Part shown: in pieces, positions 12,175 through 22,594 of the stretch
Position numbering within the stretch: the first letter of the stretch is position 1
Layout: the number at the start of each line of letters is the position of its first letter
Assembly: GCA_964035575.1 (NCBI GenBank)
Contig: OZ037843.1
Coordinates: 248,001-312,000, forward strand
Origin: Rhynchopus sp. YZ270_cl-10
Lineage: Eukaryota; Euglenozoa; Diplonemea; Diplonemida; Diplonemidae
DNA: 64,000 nucleotides
Reading direction: 5' to 3'
Notes under the pieces: generated by a model
Told to the model about the DNA's origin: nothing
Databases searched by the model: none
Seen by the model: only the letters and a program-made list of their open reading frames with translations
Translations under genes and position numbers: made by a program

Positions 12175-12273
12175 AAAAGTCGTTTTCTTGATTCGTGTTT
12201 TCTGAGTGTGCACGAGTGCCCGCAGGGCACGAGTGCACACTCAGAAATCACGAATCAAGAGAAAACGACTTTT
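12175..12273. repeat. Long hairpin, about 48-bp stem
   Basis: The left arm begins AAAAGTCGTTTTC and the right arm ends GAAAACGACTTTT. The arms pair over nearly their whole length through TGAGTGTGCAC and GTGCACACTCA, leaving only a few unpaired bases at the apex (GCCCGCAGGGC). It lies inside the large hAT-like insert. It could be a foldback element or an inverted-end remnant. Confidence 0.8.
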
Positions 12274-13332
12274 TGGGAGGTGAAAACAGGGCTTTGTTGA
12301 AATTTTCTGGCTTTGAGGAACTTTCACACACAATTTTAACGGGTTTTATCTGTGTATCTGTGTACCTGTGTACAGGATATTTGTTGTCAAAGACATCTTC
12401 CACCATGCATTGAGGAGGGTAAGACAGTGGTCGCAGTTTGTACTTGATAGCATTACAACATTTAACTTCTCCACGGGGGTCTTGGGCCGTTCACTCGGTT
12501 ATACCTTGACTACCGGAAGATATTCTTGAGGCCTTTTTGGTCTCTAGAATATCCGGTCTTCCCGAACGGAGGCACACTTTGTGTGTTACTACGACCTGGC
12601 AATTTCCAGCAGTAGGTTAAGTAATCTTTCTTGTAAATTGTTGGATCATTATCTCCTCAGTGCATGAATGCCCCACGTGACTGGACACTTTTGTGTTTGT
12701 CATGTGGAGCTGTGGTTGCTCTTTCACGACTTTTTTCCTTGTACACCAGTGTACCGTGTACCTGGGTACCTGGGCCGAAAATACACCAGTACCCAGGTGC
12801 CTGGGTGCCCAGACACACCACTGTACCCAGAATCCAGTCTCCCACCCAGAAAACCTACTCATACACCAGAAAAGTGAAAATAGCTACTCGACCAGAAAAG
12901 TGAGCTACTCGACCAGAAAAGTAGCTGGGAAAAGTTCAGAAAAAGCCAGAAAATTTCAACAAAACCCTTTTTTTGCGAAGCAAAAAAGGAAAATGGCGCC
13001 GCAGGCAAAAAAAAATGGGTTAACTCCGTGAGCGCAGCGAGCAGAAAAATATTAAGGTGCTATCATGCCAGTCATCTGGGGGTCGGGCGAGGGGGCCCCA
13101 ACAGTGCCCAAAACCCCCCACATATTTTTTTTTTCTGCCCCGAGATTTTCCGTTTTTTTTTTTTCGCCAAACCGCAAAACCGGGTTTTTGCGGTTTTGAA
13201 ACCGCAAAAAAGCACCTAGCTAGTGCCCTGGGGAGGGATGGAGCAGAGCCACACTTCACCAACAGGTTGAGGTGCGTGACTTTTGTTTATGCCTATTGTT
13301 ACCTGGGGGATGGTGACCAAGTAAGAGAAGAG

Positions 13333-15432
13333 TCAATTTGCGAGACAACTGTGCTCCAGCAACGGGTTTTCCAGATCGGTGTTCAGGAGGTGAGTGGCAT
13401 GTCGCAAGGGTACGGTTGTTGACTTCTTCTGGGCAGCAAGCACCGCCCGCAGAGACGGAGGCTCAATGTCGTATGCAATCGCCACACTGGCAAGGAGGAG
13501 GAAGGCAAGGAATACCCACCCAGAGTTTCGCGATCCGTACTCAACGCCCCTTGTTGCGTGCAGTGCCACCATGAACACCACCATCACCACGTACACACAT
13601 TTCCACACTTTCATTGCGCGTAGTCCCCGCTGCACATGCACGAAGTCAGACACGTTGCAGCCATGTTCGATCAACACACACGTCAGGAAGTGAGGCACCC
13701 CAGCAAAGGGCAGCACATACCGCCACATCCCCACCGGCTCTGTGTTGCACTCGTCCACCAGCCTTCTCACCTCGTCGCACGCGAGGTCTCCAGCAACAAT
13801 CTTTTCCACAACCCCGTAGTACAGGCAATGTGTGCCTGTCGCTCCCTCGCAAGTCCACCTGTACGCCCTGTTCGTGGAGTGGTCCTCGCGCGGCTCGTTC
13901 TTACGCACGCGCACCTCCACGTTGCAGCCCTCCTCGACAGGCAGGTTCGCCACAGGTGTGTTCCTGTCCCCTTCCAACGCACACCCGTCCACAAGCAGCT
14001 TCACCTGCACAGGCGCAGAGTCTGTGGTGTGAGGTAAACATGCCTGCCGTGCCTTGCTGCACATGTCCCCAAGTGTGTCGTCCACACCAACGTGCACACG
14101 TACCTTCTCCCGGCGCATCAACGTCACAAACACATTCATCCCTTCTCCTTCCCCTACGGGCACATCATCCCCCTCGTCAGTCAAGTACCCTTCGCTGGCA
14201 GTGCTCATGTCGTGAGCTATGTTGCGACCTGAGTAGCGCACTAGTAAGTTTTCCAGTTTTGGCCATGCAGCCATCTGTGACATCGGTGTGGTTTGGTCGC
14301 CGTAAGTAAGGCAGAGCAACAGCACGACGCCTTGGAACATACTCATAGTGACAGGGTCGAAGTAGAAGAAGCGGTGCCGCTCCTCCTCAGGCCCCAGCAG
14401 CAGCACAGCAACGGAATAGGCCACAAAGTCGCACAGTGCGCACAGCTCACACATCCCCACGGGGTCGCCCACAAGGGCCTCCCGCTTCCCGTCAGGCAAC
14501 ACAAGCCCCCCTCCATCCGACTCATAGTGCGTAAAGCGGTGTATACAAAGAAGCTTTATTACTTCCAACACAACATAGAAGGCAAAGTAGCTGTACGCTT
14601 CCATACTGAGCAAAGCAGTCACAACAAAAGGGTAGTTTAAGGACATTATGAATACCACCATGAGAAGGATGCAATGAAACCAAATATACACTGACTCTCT
14701 GCCTAAAACGACGGGAGAAACAGCCACAGACACTACCACGTTGATCCTCGTGGCCACCAACACAACACCCGGTATGTTCGACTACGCACCCTCCTCTGCC
14801 ATTGAAAATAAGTAGCGTTGGCCACGCGGTTGTTCTGCCACTACTAGGGCACAGAGTACGATGATAGCAAGACCCTCGGAAACGACAAGACAGAACTGCG
14901 TGATGCGGGTATGGGCCTTCCCATATCGAAGAAGCGCTACAGTCGCCACACGAACGCCAATAATGCAGAAGCAGACGTAGAAGCACCAACGCAGATCCGT
15001 GGAACACTCCCCACCCGGCATGTCGAAGCGTGTCCCGTCCGTTGTGTTGAGAGCCTCGTCAGAGCACTGCACACGCCACAGGGGCACTGTTGTATTCGTG
15101 TCGTTCACATCCCCTGTCAACGCTGACACTTCGACGTTGTCTTCATATAAGTACTCATAGTCCTTCAGGTACGCAGCCAGCACACACGGACAGGCAAGCC
15201 ACAGAGCGAACACCACGGTGGCCAGTCCCAGCCTCTCTTCCCTCAGGTCAGTTATCCGGCGTTCGTGTGTGGGAACTCTCACGAACACGGGTTGCGTTCT
15301 CCGGCGTTCGTGTGTGGGGGAGGCATCGCTGCTCTCGAGCGGGGGTTGCGTGGACACGCTGTCCACAGACGCTGAAGTCATCTCAATGTCGACGCCCTCC
15401 AGGTTGGCGGGGTCACGGTCGGGGTCGGCCAT
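13333..15432 (-). pseudogene. Paralogue of UBL membrane protein, split by in-frame TAG
   Basis: Same domain order as 2720-4774: N-terminal MADPDRD, membrane segments, UBL region, two final membrane segments and a nearly identical C-terminus ending ENPLLEHSCLAN. One in-frame TAG at 14782-14784 stands where the intact copy has CAG (Gln) just before SNIPGVVLVA, and the frame continues unchanged after it. The UBL-to-C-terminus half is almost identical to the intact copy. The region around membrane segments 3-6 is much more diverged, suggesting local gene conversion of the 3' half. TAG ends another gene here (39467), so reading it as Gln is unlikely. The gene is probably recently lost, or truncated at about 216 aa. 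Confidence 0.75.
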
Positions 15433-15499
15433 AATGTTGTTTGTGCGCACGGGACGTGATGTGTGATGCTGGTGTGATATCAATTACGATCCGCCCTCA

Positions 15500-16620
15500 C
15501 CCACGGACTACTTAGCCGTGAGGTGTCTTTGTGGCAGACAAAAATATGGGTCAGAAGGAAGCTCGCCCCCTCGAATTAGGTGTCCTGAATGAAGGTTTGA
15601 GTGAAGGAGCAATTCGAAAGTTTCAGCCTGACTCCTTGCTGTTTCTGTCACAGCAGGGCACTCAACGCGCTGTGCAAGGAGTGCGCTACAATCCCGAAAA
15701 GGGGCCAAAAGAGGTTATTTGTCCAACATTTCAGTGGTCAAAAGAGAGTTACGTACTTTTTTAGTTCTTTTTGACGTGCACCTCATTGCACCCCGTACGT
15801 AGACGTGAGTGCATCAGGTGTGCCGGGTGCAGACATTTTGCTATTTGTCTCAAACTTTGAGGTGGGATATTCGAGATGCAAGCTTTTGCAGATTTCATGT
15901 GTGAACACTTTTGTGAAGCAGCTAATGCACAACGGAAATGTAAATTCCCGCGTATTGGTGTACAGTGTATGCCCCAAACCCAGGTTGTTTTAGCGTATGA
16001 TTACATGCAATGCTAAAAGGAAAGTGAACACCGTACCCCTGCTCCTTTTTCTATTCTGGGGCGGGTTGGAGTAGAGCTGGAGCAGCATCTAGGAACAGAA
16101 TTACAATTGTCTTGAGACCACAACAGCAAAAGGCTGCACAGCATAAGACTGTGTGAATGGAAAATAAACAACGCAGATGCGAAACAAGGTTCTTCGTTCT
16201 CACTCTGCGAATTTGTCCTGAAGTGAGTGGGGGTTGGTAACGGGACACATCGAAGTGGTGTACAGGCTGTTTTTTGTTCTCTTTCAATTGAAAGCTTCGG
16301 TTTTTCTTGTCACTCTGCAAAAAAAGTACATAACGTTGGATTGGGTTTCTTTTCGTTAATTCTTAGGGACAAGACTCTTGTGGGGGTGGGAATGGGAATT
16401 AAATAACACAAACCGGTTCCCTGCATTTTTCGGTATTAAAATACTGAAAACACAAGGGGGAAAGTGTGTGTTGTCCATGACAGTTGCTCCCAGAGAACAA
16501 ATGTATGGTTGTTTTAGCATCAATTCCTACTTCGATTGTTCTTGTTTTTTGCTGTTTGACTCGAACTTTGAGGTGGGAAATTGATACTAAGCAAAAGAAC
16601 TGCTAGTGTAAATTTATTTA
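15500..16620. repeat. Remnants of kinase-gene flank repeats, no gene
   Basis: 15625-15700 matches the 5' flank of the 28.5-32.6 kb kinase gene (about 32725-32790: CAGCCTGACTCCTTGCTG...). About 16090-16600 matches the 3'-side block also seen at 19630-20100, 27400-27870, 34650-34930 and 36540-36790. With the gene missing between them, this looks like a deleted kinase unit. A 77-residue plus-strand frame at 15531-15764 is not supported as a gene. Confidence 0.6.
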
Positions 16621-16876
16621 TTCTAAAGACCAAAAGGGTATTTTTTCCCTTCCAAAATATATCCGTCTTGCTCGATCAGATCTCGACTGTTTGTTGCATT
16701 GCACGCTTCCACAGAAAATGGGAGTGTCGGTGGCGGAGCACAAAAGAGTTAAAATGAAAAACATATCGGGTGGGGTCTCTGATCTATCTGTGCGACGAAT
16801 ATATTTCCCCCAACACTCCATATTTGGCCAGGGCCTCTCCAGCGCGTCAGTTACAGAGTTTCCGCCAAGGTGTACC

Positions 16877-16960
16877 GGGGTGTACTTTGGTACACCCCAA
16901 TATTTTCCCCGGAAAAATTTGGATTTTTACAGGGATTCGGGGTGTACCAAAGTACACCCC
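16877..16960. repeat. Hairpin, 22-bp perfect stem
   Basis: 16877-16898 and 16939-16960 are exact reverse complements built on GGGGTGTAC and GTACACCCC, with a loop of 40 nt. They sit just inside the left end of the probable hAT-like element, so they may be subterminal inverted repeats rather than an RNA gene. Confidence 0.8.
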
Positions 16961-17320
16961 GAGAAAAATGGGGTTTTAGAGGTTGTAGATGACCCCCCGT
17001 GGTCATGTGACCCCACCGTGCAGAGCGTTTGGCTCGCTGTGTCAAAAGAAGTGGAAGAAAAGGGGGGTAAAATCTAGGAAAAAAAGAAAAAAAGTAGCGT
17101 ACCGTGCGCCTGCGGCGCTGTGTGTTGCTGGCTATTTGATGTTGCTATATTATCATTGACACTTCTGTGTATTGCCCCTTTTTTTAAGGAGGCTTCGGTG
17201 CAAGCGACGAGTGCATTCACTTTCTATTACATGTTCCAACGGCAGCACTGTAATCACTGTGTAGCGCCATGCAATGAAAAAGCAAATACCATCACTCACA
17301 AGACTCCTTTACCTTGTTAA

Positions 17321-17540
17321 GATTCCACCCCCGACCTCCAAATGAACCACCTCTACCAGACAACACAGCTGTGAAGCTTAACATGGTTGCTATCAAAGCT
17401 GGTGCTAAAAAGCCTGGTGCTAAAACCCAAAAAGTTGTGCCAAAGCTGCGGCAGAGCCGACTTGTCTTGGTCAAGAAGGAGACCCCTCCCACGGTTGACG
17501 AGGCGATACGACCAGTGGAAGTGACACCTCAACCGGTAGT
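17321..17540 (+). other. Possible captured exon fragment
   Basis: A plus-strand frame reads as an ordinary basic protein (NTAVKLNMVAIKAGAKKPG, then KLRQSRLVLVKKETPPTVDE). It sits between an AG (TTGTTAAG) and a GT (GGTAGTGAGT) that resemble splice borders. Composition differs sharply from the surrounding AT-rich repeats. I do not recognise the protein. It lies inside a terminal-inverted-repeat element, so a transposon-captured gene piece is a reasonable reading. There is no second copy in the window to test this. Confidence 0.3.
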
Positions 17541-17825
17541 GAGTGTATCTCGCGCCTCCCCTTCTGCTCTTTCAACCCTTCCCAAAAAAAATTTTTGTAG
17601 CACCCCCCCGCACGCTTCGCCTCTCTACCTGTGTCTGCCAGGGAGGCGCGCTCGAAGCGCGCGACGACCGCTTTTTCGGGGAGAAAAAATTTTTTTTTTT
17701 GGGGGTCGTTTTCATGGTACACCCCAATTTCGGAAACCCCAAATCCTGGCGGAAACCCTGTCAGTTGCAAAAAAAAAAAAAAAAAGCCGCCTTTCGGCCA
17801 AACACAGCTCCACATCGCGACTTCA

Positions 17826-19204
17826 TCAAGGCAGCGGCGGGGCAGAGGGGACGGGGTCTGCATCTGCCCCACCTGCGGGGAAACGGGTGACCACTTGGAT
17901 GTCGGCATAGGTCTTGGACAGTCTGTATGTGTACGTATCATTCCTCATCATCCAATCCCACTTGACCTCAACCTCCCCGTTGGACATCCTGACCACGGTC
18001 CCCATACCGCCTTTGTCCTGGTTTCGATCCTTCCAGTGGAATGGGTTCCGCATCACTCTTGACCCGACCTTCACAGCCTTCATCACTTCGAATGTGCTCT
18101 CTGCTCCGTATTTGTAAGGGTAAAAATTCCCATTGGACCACCGAACAGCTGCACGTCCGTCGCAAACCTCTTCCACCGTTCCCTCCGTCAGGGTTCCACC
18201 CTTGTCGCCCCACCTCCACACACCTGGGTGCGGGATGACTGTGTCACCTACCGTGAGCTCGTCAGTCAAAGAAGCCTGACCACGCTTTGTTACGCAGCAG
18301 TTCGTCGGCACCCAGCACGTCTTGTCGATGCTGGTCAACCTGACAGACCCGTCGTTGTCGTCGACAGCTGTGACTTCGCCAACGAAGCCCGTCGGGGGTG
18401 CTCCTGTTCTTTCGGAATTTGCCGCCACCCAGACCTCGTCGTCCATGACTCTTCCTGTGCTCCCAAGAACAGGGTTTGCGGGTGTGTCTGCGACAGACAC
18501 CTTCTGGCTTGAGTGCGTCAACACTGCCTTGAAGTAGTAGATGCCATCCACGTCCTCTTCTCTTCCTACTACTGAGTGCCGCCCGTTCCTGCTGTGGAAG
18601 CATACGAGAACTGTGTTGTGGAGGATAAGCGTAAGACGGTCGCCCTTCCGCAGTCTGTCAATTTTGGTCTGGTACGTCGCCTCCTGTGTAGGGGTGTTCA
18701 TGAAGTTGAACATGCGGGAAGGTGCATTTGGGTCCCTGTTCTTCACACCGAAGGGTCGAAGTCCGACTCCATGACGAACACAATTTCGTGGCAATTCCCC
18801 CCAAGGCTGATCCTCCACGTGTCGTGTGTATGTGTGTCAAGGTCGCAGCGAATGCACATATTGAAGTCGTCGCAGGTCGCATACTTGAATCTCGTTCCAA
18901 TGTTTTCCTCGAAGCATCCGTCGCACACAACTCCCTGATGTGTTCCCCTTTCAAACGGTGTTGTCGTCACAAAAGAAGAAGGCGTATTGGAGCTGCACGA
19001 CATCACACCCCCGTTCAGACGGGACGATGCGTCAACTGCTTTCATTTCCCAGTTCTTGCCAGGCCTGCGCACGAATGTTCTCGCGTCCTCCCCATCTATG
19101 AACGGAGTGGATCTGCTTGTGGTGGTGCCGTCGTTCTCAGCAAGCTTCTTTGCTGCCTTCAACGCGATAAGGCCAACAGGCAGTCCCAAGTCTTCGGTGT
19201 CCAT
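17826..19204 (-). pseudogene. Truncated ZZ-finger/MIB-type gene, frameshifted
   Basis: Starts MDTEDLGLP, parallel to the MDIVSAEEL start of the large kinase gene. The first part carries a ZZ zinc finger (HQGVVCDGCFEENIG...CDDFNMCIRC), but one zinc-ligand Cys is Tyr (GTRFKYATC; codon at 18881-18883). It joins directly to the region starting ISLGGNCHEIVFVMES without the TBCC module. A 10-bp deletion at about 18753 shifts the frame. The remainder (MIB/HERC2-like modules to ADIQVVTRFPAGG) is open in the new frame. After SAPPLP the sequence leaves homology, so ankyrin and kinase parts are absent. Three independent defects argue for a pseudogene. Confidence 0.8.
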
Positions 19205-19292
19205 AGTGGAATGAGTGGTGAGTCTAGAGACCTGTTGTGTGAAAAGACTGCTGAATTGAAGAACTGAGACGTGGAGAACGAAGCGGTGAGGG
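19205..19292 (-). promoter_or_regulatory. Conserved 5' flank of ZZ-gene family
   Basis: The first roughly 90 bp upstream of the start codon match 32623-32710 upstream of the large kinase gene, with few differences. This is the probable shared 5' untranslated region and promoter. No TATA box stands out. Confidence 0.45.
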
Positions 19293-19439
19293 CACTCAAC
19301 GCTCTGTGCAAGGAGAGACTTGAGGGAACACGCTTGTCTGTGCACACTACCGAGGGGGATTGTGTCCCATGTGGCAAGTCCTGATGAATTGGTGTAAAGT
19401 TCCCCACCGCCAAGCACGCTGACGATGGTAACACTTTGG

Positions 19440-20160
19440 TTCTCACAAAACAAGTTTGTTCACGAAAAAAAGTATTTCAAGACCTGCATTCAATAAATGG
19501 AAAGCATAGGAAAGGGGATCAACAAAAATGGTGCTATCTTTTTTTGAAAACTTGTCTGTATTGGTGTAGACACCCGAGGATGAATGCACTACAGTTTGTT
19601 TTCCCTCCCCCCAAGCAGAATAAAGGCTGCACAACATAACGTTTGAAGGGAAAATAAACAACACAGATGCGAAACAAGGTTTTTCGTTCAGCACTCTGCG
19701 AATCTGTCCTGAAGTGAGTGGGGGTTGGTAACGGGACACATCGAAGTGGTATACAGGCTGTTTTTTGTTCTCTTTCAATTGAAAGCTTCGGTTTTTCTTG
19801 TCACTCTGCAAAAAAAGTACATAACGTTGGATTGGGTTTCTTTTCGTTAAATTCTTAGGGACACAACTCTTGTGGGGGTGGGAATGGGAATTAAATAACA
19901 CAAACCGGTTCCCTGCATTTTCCGGTATTAAAATACTGAAAATACAAGGGGGAAGGTGTGTGTTGTCCATGACAGTTGCTCCCAGAGAACAAATGTGTGG
20001 TTCTTTTAGCATCAATTCCTACTTCGATTGTTCTTGTTTTTTGCTGTTTGACTCGAACTTTGAGGTGGGAAATTGATACTAAGCAAAAGAACTGCTAGTG
20101 GGAGTGGGACAGGGTCGTGAAAGGTATGAGCAGAAATTTATGTATTCAAGCAATGAGGAA
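19440..20160. repeat. Kinase-unit 3' flank repeat block
   Basis: Contains the recurring segment found near 16050-16600, 27400-27900, 33100-33340, 34650-34930 and 36540-36820. Conserved short frames occur on both strands (a 68-residue plus-strand frame starting MWGWEWELNN in four copies). Both frames survive only because the DNA is nearly identical, so neither is called. It always lies just 3' of a kinase gene and may hold its 3' untranslated region and terminator. Confidence 0.65.
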
Positions 20161-20169
20161 ACAGGTTCA

Positions 20170-22179
20170 TCAGTGATCAGGAGCAAGCTTTGTCAACATG
20201 CTGATGACACTCTCCACCCCCACCTTCCCCATCGGAGGCCTGCCCTCTGGGGACATCTTGGTCATGCGCTCGATGAGAGAAACGAAGTCGTCTGGGACGC
20301 CAGGCACGCTCCTGACTCTGTCCATAGGAAGGGGCTCCATATTAGTGGCAACCTCTTTTATCAGGACCCGCAGACCCTTGCACCACTCTCTGGGAGTGCG
20401 GCCGTCGACCATCCTCCACGCAGTGCAGCCCAATGAGTAGACGTCGCATAATGTGCTGATGGATTCGTCCATCACCTCAGGTGCCATGTATCCGTATGTT
20501 CCTGACGAAGTCCCCTGCTCAGCTATGCTGCCTTGGCACGTCTGTGCAAGGCCAAGGTCGATCAACTTCACCACCCCCTGCATGTCGATCATGATGTTTG
20601 CGGGCTTCACGTCTTTGTGGATGAATTTACGACTGTGCATGTAGTGCAGTCCGGTGGCCGCACCCAACAGTACGTTGAACACCGTCTCCCACGGAAGCGA
20701 GGGCATGTCCTCCCACTCCTTAATCAGAGACTCGACGTCCTGCTTCAGCAGATCCATCACAAGATAGAGCTTCCCCTCCCTTTCGCAGTAGTGCTGGCCG
20801 TAGCAGCGCGCCACATTCGGGTGGGAAAGGGCAGAGAGTGCCTTGACCTCACGTTCGCATGCATCCTTCGAGATGGTCTGCACCTTGACAGCAACCTTCG
20901 CCGTCCCGTACTTCCCTTTGTACACGTCACCGAAGCCGCCGCCTCCTATCCTGTTAGCTAGTGCTGTGTCCACCTCGAAGTCGTGCCTGCCCAGCACGTG
21001 GATTGTGGCGGTGGCGGTGGCGGGCAGAGGCGGGGCAGAGGGGACGGGGGCTGCGCCTGCTCCACCTGCGGAGCCCCCGCTTGCGCGAGCCTCGCCTGCG
21101 ATCGACAAACGGGTAGTCGTTAGAGAACAGGAGACAATACCCTCACCGACCACTGCATCAACCGCTTCAATGTTTGCATGGTTCTTGAGCAATAGTTTTT
21201 TGATTTCTAAGTGTCCATAGTCGCGAGCACAATCAAGTGGCGAGAGTTTCTCTGTCGCTTCAATGATTGCATGGATCTCGAGCAACAGTTTGCATACGTC
21301 TAAGTGTCCATTTTCGCAAGCCTCATGAAGTGGCGTGGATTTGCTGATGCTTGTCGCTTCAATGTTTGCACATTTCTTGAGCAATAGTTTGCATACGTCT
21401 AAGTGTCCATTGATGCAAGCAATATGAAGTGGCGTCAATTTGTCCCACTCTGTCGCTTCAATGTTTGCATGGTGCTCGAGCAATAGTTTGCATACGTCTA
21501 AGTGTCCACAGGAGCAAGCACGATGAAGTGGCGCACTTCTTTTGTTGTGTGTCGCTTCAATGTTTGCATGGTTCTCGAGCAACAGTTTGCATACGTCTAA
21601 GTGTCCTTTGACGCAAGCATGATCAAGTGGCGCGAATTCGCTCCAGTCTGGCGCTTCAATATTTGCATGGTTCTCGAGCAATAGTTTGCATATGTCTAAG
21701 TGTCCCTTGGAGCAAGCATTATGAAGTGGCGTGCGGTACTTCCTGTCTGTCGCTTCAATGTTTGCACGGTTCTCGAGCAACAGTTTGCATATGTCTAAGT
21801 GTCCAACTCTGCAAGCAATATGAAGTGGCGTACGTTCGTTCCAGCTGTTTGTCGCTTCAATGTTTGAATGGTTCTCGAACAATAGTTTGCATACGGCTAA
21901 GTGTCCATTGGCGCAAGCAATATGAAGTGGCGTGTCTTTGTTGCTGTCACAGCAATTAACATTCGCCTCGTATTCGATGCACAGTACCACGCAATTGATC
22001 AACCCTCGTTTTGTATAATACATCAGAGCTGTCTCGTTGTGCTTCTTCGCATTTCTGTCGACACCAAGCTTCAGAGCTGCCTCCATTTTGCCAACATCGG
22101 AACTGAACAGAGCATTTTCCAGTATCTCCATCGCATCACCTTTTTCATTTGTAGTTGAATGGGGGGAGTGACCCGGCAT
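20170..22179 (-). CDS. Ankyrin-repeat protein kinase (K1)
   Basis: 669 aa from MPGHSPHSTT; the frame upstream to 22218 has no ATG, so this start is favoured and is shared with K3. Residues about 40-345 form nine ankyrin repeats (TPLHIACxxGHLDVCKLLLENHANIEAT type). An Ala/Pro/Gly linker follows, then a kinase domain at about 400-665: glycine loop GGGGFG (about 412-417), VAVK lysine about 432, HKD catalytic loop with Asp about 523, DLG in place of DFG (about 541-543), APE about 566-568. The usual Arg of HRD is Lys, so activation-loop phosphorylation control may differ. All core catalytic residues are present. Predicted soluble Ser/Thr-type kinase. The kinase part is over 99% identical in DNA to K2, but the ankyrin part is not. 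Stop is TGA. Confidence 0.9.
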   Translation of the reverse strand: MPGHSPHSTTNEKGDAMEILENALFSSDVGKMEAALKLGVDRNAKKHNETALMYYTKRGLINCVVLCIEYEANVNCCDSNKDTPLHIACANGHLAVCKLLFENHSNIEATNSWNERTPLHIACRVGHLDICKLLLENRANIEATDRKYRTPLHNACSKGHLDICKLLLENHANIEAPDWSEFAPLDHACVKGHLDVCKLLLENHANIEATHNKRSAPLHRACSCGHLDVCKLLLEHHANIEATEWDKLTPLHIACINGHLDVCKLLLKKCANIEATSISKSTPLHEACENGHLDVCKLLLEIHAIIEATEKLSPLDCARDYGHLEIKKLLLKNHANIEAVDAVVGEGIVSCSLTTTRLSIAGEARASGGSAGGAGAAPVPSAPPLPATATATIHVLGRHDFEVDTALANRIGGGGFGDVYKGKYGTAKVAVKVQTISKDACEREVKALSALSHPNVARCYGQHYCEREGKLYLVMDLLKQDVESLIKEWEDMPSLPWETVFNVLLGAATGLHYMHSRKFIHKDVKPANIMIDMQGVVKLIDLGLAQTCQGSIAEQGTSSGTYGYMAPEVMDESISTLCDVYSLGCTAWRMVDGRTPREWCKGLRVLIKEVATNMEPLPMDRVRSVPGVPDDFVSLIERMTKMSPEGRPPMGKVGVESVISMLTKLAPDH

Positions 22180-22594
22180 TACAACGGGTAGGGGACTGTT
22201 GGTATTGAAGTGATGCAAAAGCAGGTTTTGAAAATGGCATGAGGAGGCTCGTGCACCCTATTCGTACCGGGTGGCGAAGGGTTTGCGTTGTGTGTCCGTA
22301 AACCCGCAAACCCGCAAAGTGTTCACAAACAAGGGAACGAGAGGGACACTGATGAATGATCCAGAACGGAAGGTTCAGGTCACAGGAGTGTGGATGGGTG
22401 TGGTGTGCAAAGAAGAAGGTGGGACGAGTGGTCTTTTGTCGTATGCTGGTTATGCTGCTGGGCTCGTTTCTATTTTGTTTTGTTTTTGTTTTTGTGTTTC
22501 CTTTGTTCCTCCATATCACGATCGTTTTGTACCCGCTCAACAAGCATATTGTTCCAACGCATAGCTGATGTGCGCTGAGAGACAGAACAGAAAC
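22180..22594 (-). promoter_or_regulatory. Shared upstream region of K1 and K3
   Basis: About 22190-22660 is nearly identical to about 38640-39110 upstream of K3, including a GCGGGTTTGCGGGTTTACGG segment. It probably contains the promoter and 5' untranslated region of both kinase genes. K2 has a different, ZZ-type upstream region, so K1/K3 and K2 are likely regulated differently. Confidence 0.5.

Larger units (their letters stand above)
7248..13230. mobile_element. hAT-like DNA transposon insertion, 5,983 bp, non-autonomous
   Basis: Both ends read CAGGGCACTAGCTAG inwards (left at 7248, right complement ending 13230). They are flanked by identical GGGAGGGA at 7240-7247 and 13231-13238. An 8-bp duplication plus CAG-type inverted ends is the hAT signature. 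Subterminal G(C)GGTTT-rich repeats follow at both ends. No transposase is visible; the longest frames are unlike any transposase I know. The interior is a stack of nested elements, colour-block repeats (GGCCTCAAACTC, GGCCTCGG) and a minisatellite. The flanks fuse into a sequence homologous to the left unit at about 2640. Confidence 0.85.
16854..17759. mobile_element. Probable hAT-like element carrying a gene-like fragment
   Basis: The left end reads CAGAGTTTCCGCCA and the right end, in complement, CAGGGTTTCCGCCA. Flanks are GTCAGTTA (16846-16853) and GTCAGTTG (17760-17767), a 7/8 match with one G shared at the right edge. Inside are a 22-bp-stem hairpin (16877-16960), the GCGCCTGCGGCGC motif seen in the other hAT-like inserts (17106-17118), and an open stretch at about 17321-17540. 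No transposase is visible. Confidence 0.55.

Noticed and set aside
13614-14309. Long plus-strand frames opposite the UBL, kinase and cyclase genes (for example 231 codons here)
   Set aside because: They are shadows of GC-rich coding sequence on the other strand: Ser/Pro/Arg/His-rich, without domains, and always co-extensive with a minus-strand gene.
17471-17941. 156-codon minus-strand frame read as continuation of the ZZ/MIB gene
   Set aside because: Homology to K2 stops after SAPPLP. The rest is element and homopolymer sequence.
19443-20015. 190-codon minus-strand frame and a 68-codon plus-strand frame (MWGWEWELNN) in the kinase 3' flank
   Set aside because: Both strands are equally preserved because the repeat copies are nearly identical. 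Other copies break the long frame, and its position is consistent with an untranslated region.
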